From assembly GCA_013398055.1 (NCBI GenBank), contig VZRS01007523.1, positions 565,398-629,397 of the forward strand: a DNA stretch of 64,000 bases, in the 5' to 3' direction. The translations under genes and the position numbers were made by a program. The notes below the pieces were generated by a model, which was not told the origin of the DNA, made no database searches, and saw only the letters and a list, made by a program, of their open reading frames with translations. Shown here piece after piece: positions 63,001 through 64,000 of this stretch. The first letter of the stretch is position 1; each line of letters opens with the position of its first letter. Origin of the DNA: Ifrita kowaldi. Taxonomy: Eukaryota; Chordata; Aves; Passeriformes; Cinclosomatidae.

Positions 63001-64000
63001 GAGTCATCAAAGTAAAGGTCTAAATTGAAGAAGAATAAGCAGAGCTTGTATTCTGTCTCTGTAGCTATACTAGTTGACTCAGGTAATGAAAATTGTCAAT
63101 CCAGCCTCTCATAAAGAACATTTATTTGAAAAGCAAGATAAACAACCACAAAAAAAGATCTATCTGGGACCATACTACCTTGGGGCTGATCTTATTTTTC
63201 CTCCTAGGCTGTAACTCCAACCAGTGGTTCAGACATACTCCTTAGATCAGAAACCAGACTTCTGTTACCTTGATCATAGTAACTACATAATTTAGTTGCA
63301 GGAGTTTTTCCAGGCCAGGGCATGGCAGATTTAACTATGAAAGAACCTGTGAACAACCAGACTTTCTCCAGGTGAAATGAATGAGGACAGTAATCCCTGG
63401 CAGGGACTGCAGTGGAACGACACTTTTGTGCCAGATGAAATACACCTATTAGAAAAGATAGTAATAAATTTAGAATAGGTTATAGAGTTTAGAATTAGTA
63501 CCTGATGTCACTAATGTCTTCATATGTCTCTCCATCGCTTTCTTGGCCCTATAAAAAACAATCCATTTTCAATGGTCTAAGTACAACTGGAAATACATGA
63601 AGAAGCTGGTCCTGCTATGTAAGCTTCATACAAACTATATAAAAAACATTTATAGCAAAATGCAAATACAAATTACTTTATTCTTCCCAAAACAAGTTAC
63701 TCCATTATTCAAACCCACTATTCTTTTTTTCTGCCTTTGTTTTTACAATATCACAACTATGAAGCCTTGGAGTTTTCAAATCACACTAGCACACTGCTTA
63801 ATCCAAAGTGGATGTTCTAATTGTAAAGTTAGTCCTGTCAACTCTTTGTGCTGATGATTGCACTGCCATAATGAATACTAAGGATCTAAATGGGACTCAG
63901 ATTAGGGTCCAAGAGACTGTTTTTGTCCTTATAGCCAGGTAGTTAAACATACTGATAAAAATCTGTGATGTCAGTGGTAATAGAAGGTGTAGTTTTGCAC
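45023..64000 (-). CDS. FYB1: FYB1 (ADAP/SLAP-130) adaptor, C-terminal half of spliced coding region
   Basis: This is the overall span; the exons are listed separately. FYB1 is a cytoplasmic adaptor of T cells, myeloid cells and platelets. It binds SLP-76 and FYN through phosphotyrosines and SKAP1 through its proline-rich part, and couples receptors to integrin activation. Thirteen exons give about 350 residues: a YEDI motif, a lysine/glutamate-rich helix ending ELRKKFK, the helical SH3-N domain, YDDV/YDGI/YDDV motifs in an acidic linker, a second charged helix ending EFRKKFK, the helical SH3-C domain, and an acidic tail with YDDI and CIYDND. All junction phases agree. One intron is GC-AG. The N-terminal proline-rich half, one large exon in mammals, lies beyond 64000. 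Confidence 0.96.
45176..45207 (-). CDS. FYB1: FYB1 micro-exon (acidic YDDI tail)
   Basis: A 32-nt exon with acceptor TTAACTTACAG and donor GTATGTTG. It reads (N)DGDIYDDIGD plus one base of the next codon. I recall human as NDGEIYDDIADG. It is short, but fixed by phase on both sides and by the protein match. Confidence 0.93.
45757..45785. repeat. (TA)n microsatellite
   Basis: Interrupted TA run (tatatataacatataatatatatatatata) in a FYB1 intron. Confidence 0.8.
46367..46400 (-). CDS. FYB1: FYB1 micro-exon (end of helical SH3-C)
   Basis: A 34-nt exon with acceptor CTTTTACAG and donor GTAAGTAT. It completes a Tyr codon and reads GYVLRSNLVQ plus AA of the following Asn. It supplies the last strand of the C-terminal helical SH3 fold, matching human YGYVLRSYLADN as remembered. 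Confidence 0.93.
46401..49522 (-). other. FYB1: FYB1 intron before the SH3-C end exon
   Basis: A 3.1-kb AT-rich intron. I see no CR1 copy or further exon. There is a short aactaacttcat direct repeat at 48110-48134. The frames at 48346-49299 on both strands have no known domains. Confidence 0.6.
49523..49685 (-). CDS. FYB1: FYB1 exon encoding helical SH3-C domain core
   Basis: A 163-nt exon with acceptor TCTCCCTTTCAG and donor GTAAGTTT. It encodes FDGEIKVLYSTTVQDL, TQKRWGYKDLQIKPGESLDI and IESTDDTKVLCRNEDGK, ending with T of a split Tyr. This is the C-terminal helically extended SH3 domain of ADAP, which is not a classical proline-binding SH3 and has been reported to bind acidic phospholipids. 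The ELQ/DLQ-KPGESL and TDDTKVLCRNE blocks are diagnostic. Confidence 0.97.
49980..50085 (-). CDS. FYB1: FYB1 exon: linker and charged helix before SH3-C
   Basis: A 106-nt exon with acceptor CTTGGTTTAG and donor GTAAGTTT. The frame reads SSSKSGSFGKPKSDDKDVQ followed by KLKKMEKEEKEFRKKFK. The lysine/glutamate-rich stretch is the extra N-terminal helix that packs on the helical SH3-C domain. Human has KKLKKQEKEEKDFRKKFK as remembered. It ends in phase 0, joining FDGEI. Confidence 0.96.
50086..51376 (-). other. FYB1: FYB1 GC-AG intron
   Basis: A 1.29-kb intron whose 5' end reads CCCAG|GCAAGTG: a GC donor with an otherwise perfect consensus. Its 3' end is CTTGGTTTAG. No repeat or other exon is recognised inside; the minus-strand frame at 50349-50627 has no known domain. 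Confidence 0.85.
51377..51443 (-). CDS. FYB1: FYB1 exon with YDDV motif (second SLP-76 site)
   Basis: A 67-nt exon with acceptor CATTGTTTCAG. It completes Asp, then reads YGDNVYDDVDSSDFPPPPPD and P, ending AG. It corresponds to human GDEVYDDVDTSDFP, whose tyrosine (commonly numbered 651) binds the SLP-76 SH2 domain once phosphorylated. Five prolines follow SSDF here. The donor is GCAAGT rather than GT. Confidence 0.95.
52480..52511 (-). CDS. FYB1: FYB1 micro-exon (serine-rich linker)
   Basis: A 32-nt exon with a poly(T)-CCTCCAG acceptor and donor GTAATTAA. It reads (S)MSSSTRQSGK plus G of a split Asp. The peptide does not resemble the human linker at this point as I recall it (GFPAPPKQLDM), but phase and splice sites fit both neighbours. 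It could be alternatively used; skipping it (1+30+1 nt) would shift the frame unless another exon compensates. Confidence 0.8.
53854..53923 (-). CDS. FYB1: FYB1 exon with YDGI motif (FYN-site region)
   Basis: A 70-nt exon with acceptor GATCTGTTAAAG and donor GTATGTTT. It reads (N)MFPPPPSDQDIYDGIDDEDA then IA, ending AG. It matches human IFPPPPDDDIYDGIEEEDAD; the tyrosine, commonly numbered 625, is reported as a FYN SH2 site. Confidence 0.95.
55084..55112 (-). CDS. FYB1: FYB1 micro-exon (glycine-rich linker)
   Basis: A 29-nt exon with acceptor TTGCTTTTCCAG and donor GTAAGTTC. It reads (S)QSGDQGGGG plus A of a split Asn, matching SQSGSGG in human. It is the smallest exon seen and is fixed by phase on both sides. 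Confidence 0.9.
55296..55358 (-). mobile_element. CR1 LINE 3'-end fragment (short, old)
   Basis: ggatcataggataatttgtg, ttgggagggatctcagga and tcctgtagtcagacttgatg resemble the antisense of the CR1 extreme 3' end, diverged. It lies in a FYB1 intron. Confidence 0.7.
57404..57548 (-). CDS. FYB1: FYB1 exon: end of helical SH3-N and first YDDV motif
   Basis: A 145-nt exon with acceptor TTCATTTATTTAG and donor GTATGTAT. It completes Tyr and reads GYIKTTMVEIDYDSLKRKQK, then PSTTAAVQHTESDQETYDDV and GEQDTTS. GYIKTT closes the N-terminal helical SH3 domain. YDDV matches the first SLP-76 SH2 site (human tyrosine commonly numbered 595). The segment between them differs from human in sequence and length. 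Confidence 0.96.
58500..58868 (-). mobile_element. CR1 LINE 3'-region fragment
   Basis: The plus strand shows 'gaagatctccatggatggag', 'actccatcacctctttgagc', 'ggtcaccctcacagtaaaaa', 'agagcctggctccatcttct' and 'cttcctttcagcagctgaac', the antisense of a CR1 3' region of another subfamily, well diverged. The three overlapping frames here (58507-58839) are by-products. Confidence 0.9.
59595..59751 (-). CDS. FYB1: FYB1 exon encoding helical SH3-N domain core
   Basis: A 157-nt exon with acceptor TTCTTCTTCAG and donor GTGAGTTC. It reads LTGPIEVLHQARACVDHKGG, KNELTVKQGDKIEIIRLTDN and PEGKWLGRIKGC, ending with T of a split Tyr. It matches human LTGPIQVIHLAKACCDVKGGKNELSFKQGE as remembered. KNEL and NPEGKWLGR are diagnostic for the first ADAP helical SH3 domain. 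The 104-codon frame covering it is this exon plus flanking intron. Confidence 0.97.
60112..60705 (-). mobile_element. CR1 LINE 3'-region copy
   Basis: About 590 bp. The plus strand begins with the 8-base-type terminal repeat (atagaatcacagaatctttt), then 'aggttggaaaagacctctta', 'gccaagttcaccactaaacc', 'atgtccctaagcaccacatc' and 'agctccctcagctgctcctc'. On the minus strand, LGVFSLEKRWFRGDLISLYN is the decayed C-terminal end of the reverse transcriptase. The 116- and 100-codon frames at 60196-60604 belong to this element. Confidence 0.95.
61985..62102 (-). CDS. FYB1: FYB1 exon: charged helix before SH3-N
   Basis: A 118-nt exon with acceptor GCACTTTCAG and donor GTAAGCTT. It completes Arg and reads PSRRKEKKRDKEDKRRMDQ, then EKKEQKEKEKKEQELRKKFK, ending in phase 0. 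The lysine/glutamate-rich stretch forms the helix that extends the first SH3 domain. Its ending ELRKKFK parallels EFRKKFK before SH3-C, which points to an ancient internal duplication of the helix-SH3 module. Confidence 0.95.
62733..62750. repeat. Poly(T) tract
   Basis: An 18-base T run in a FYB1 intron. No retroposon body is recognised beside it. Confidence 0.75.
63502..63548 (-). CDS. FYB1: FYB1 exon with YEDI motif
   Basis: A 47-nt exon with acceptor TTTTTTATAG and donor GTACTAAT. It reads GQESDGETYEDISDI, ending AG that joins A of the next exon to give Arg. The ETYEDI motif is an acidic phosphotyrosine-like site just upstream of the charged helix. This is the most 5' FYB1 exon visible. 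The identification rests on the phase join, the motif and gene order, since the peptide is short. Confidence 0.85.
63549..64000 (-). other. FYB1: FYB1 intron upstream of the YEDI exon (partial)
   Basis: AT-rich sequence. No further exon with an acidic tyrosine motif or proline-rich frame is visible before the window ends. Confidence 0.55.

Noticed and set aside
1..64000. CRISPR array, bacterial operon, phage, endogenous retrovirus or other viral insertion
   Set aside because: No spaced identical repeats, no dense coding, and no long terminal repeats or viral frames were seen. The window is ordinary avian nuclear DNA.

Overview
This is nuclear DNA from a bird, and most likely a passerine. It is AT-rich vertebrate sequence with long introns. 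It holds many CR1 LINE fragments, the main avian retroposon, with 3' ends in the typical ATTCTATG/ATTCTGTG-like 8-base repeats. At 18431-18573 there is a short element on the minus strand with a tRNA-Ile-like head and a CR1 3' tail, the design of the passerine TguSINE1 family. No microbial gene, operon, CRISPR array or viral gene is visible. Almost all open frames over 60 codons are chance frames in AT-rich introns or pieces of CR1; the real coding sequence is a set of short exons with splice sites.

Two genes are present, both on the minus strand. (1) RICTOR, the scaffold subunit of mTORC2, fills the left half. Four consecutive 5' coding exons, matching exons 2-5 of the human gene, lie at 14339-14436, 5684-5748, 3360-3491 and 2323-2386. 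Their phases join perfectly and the later exons lie left of position 1. A CpG island with its probable promoter is centred near 32.3 kb, about 18 kb upstream of exon 2. Exon 1 is not readable and may be lost at the single N at 32357, beside a GC-rich tandem repeat. (2) FYB1 (ADAP/SLAP-130), the T-cell and platelet adaptor, fills the right end. Thirteen coding exons from 63548 down to the stop codon at 45023 encode the C-terminal half: a charged helix, the N-terminal helical SH3 domain, a tyrosine-motif linker (YDDV, YDGI, YDDV), a second charged helix, the C-terminal helical SH3 domain and the acidic tail. Every junction keeps the frame. The large N-terminal exon lies beyond 64000.

The order and orientation (FYB1 upstream of RICTOR, both on the same strand) match the mammalian RICTOR-FYB1 neighbourhood as I know it. 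The gap between them, roughly 32.5-44 kb, holds two large plus-strand CR1 copies, one with a decayed reverse transcriptase, and no gene I can recognise. The two proteins act separately: RICTOR in growth-factor signalling through AKT, FYB1 in linking antigen-receptor signals to integrins.

I found no convincing undescribed biological system. The most useful observations are the tRNA-Ile/CR1 SINE, a GC-AG intron and a predicted C-terminal extension in FYB1, the probably missing RICTOR exon 1, a perfect 15-bp hairpin, and an unexplained block of overlapping ORFs in RICTOR intron 1.
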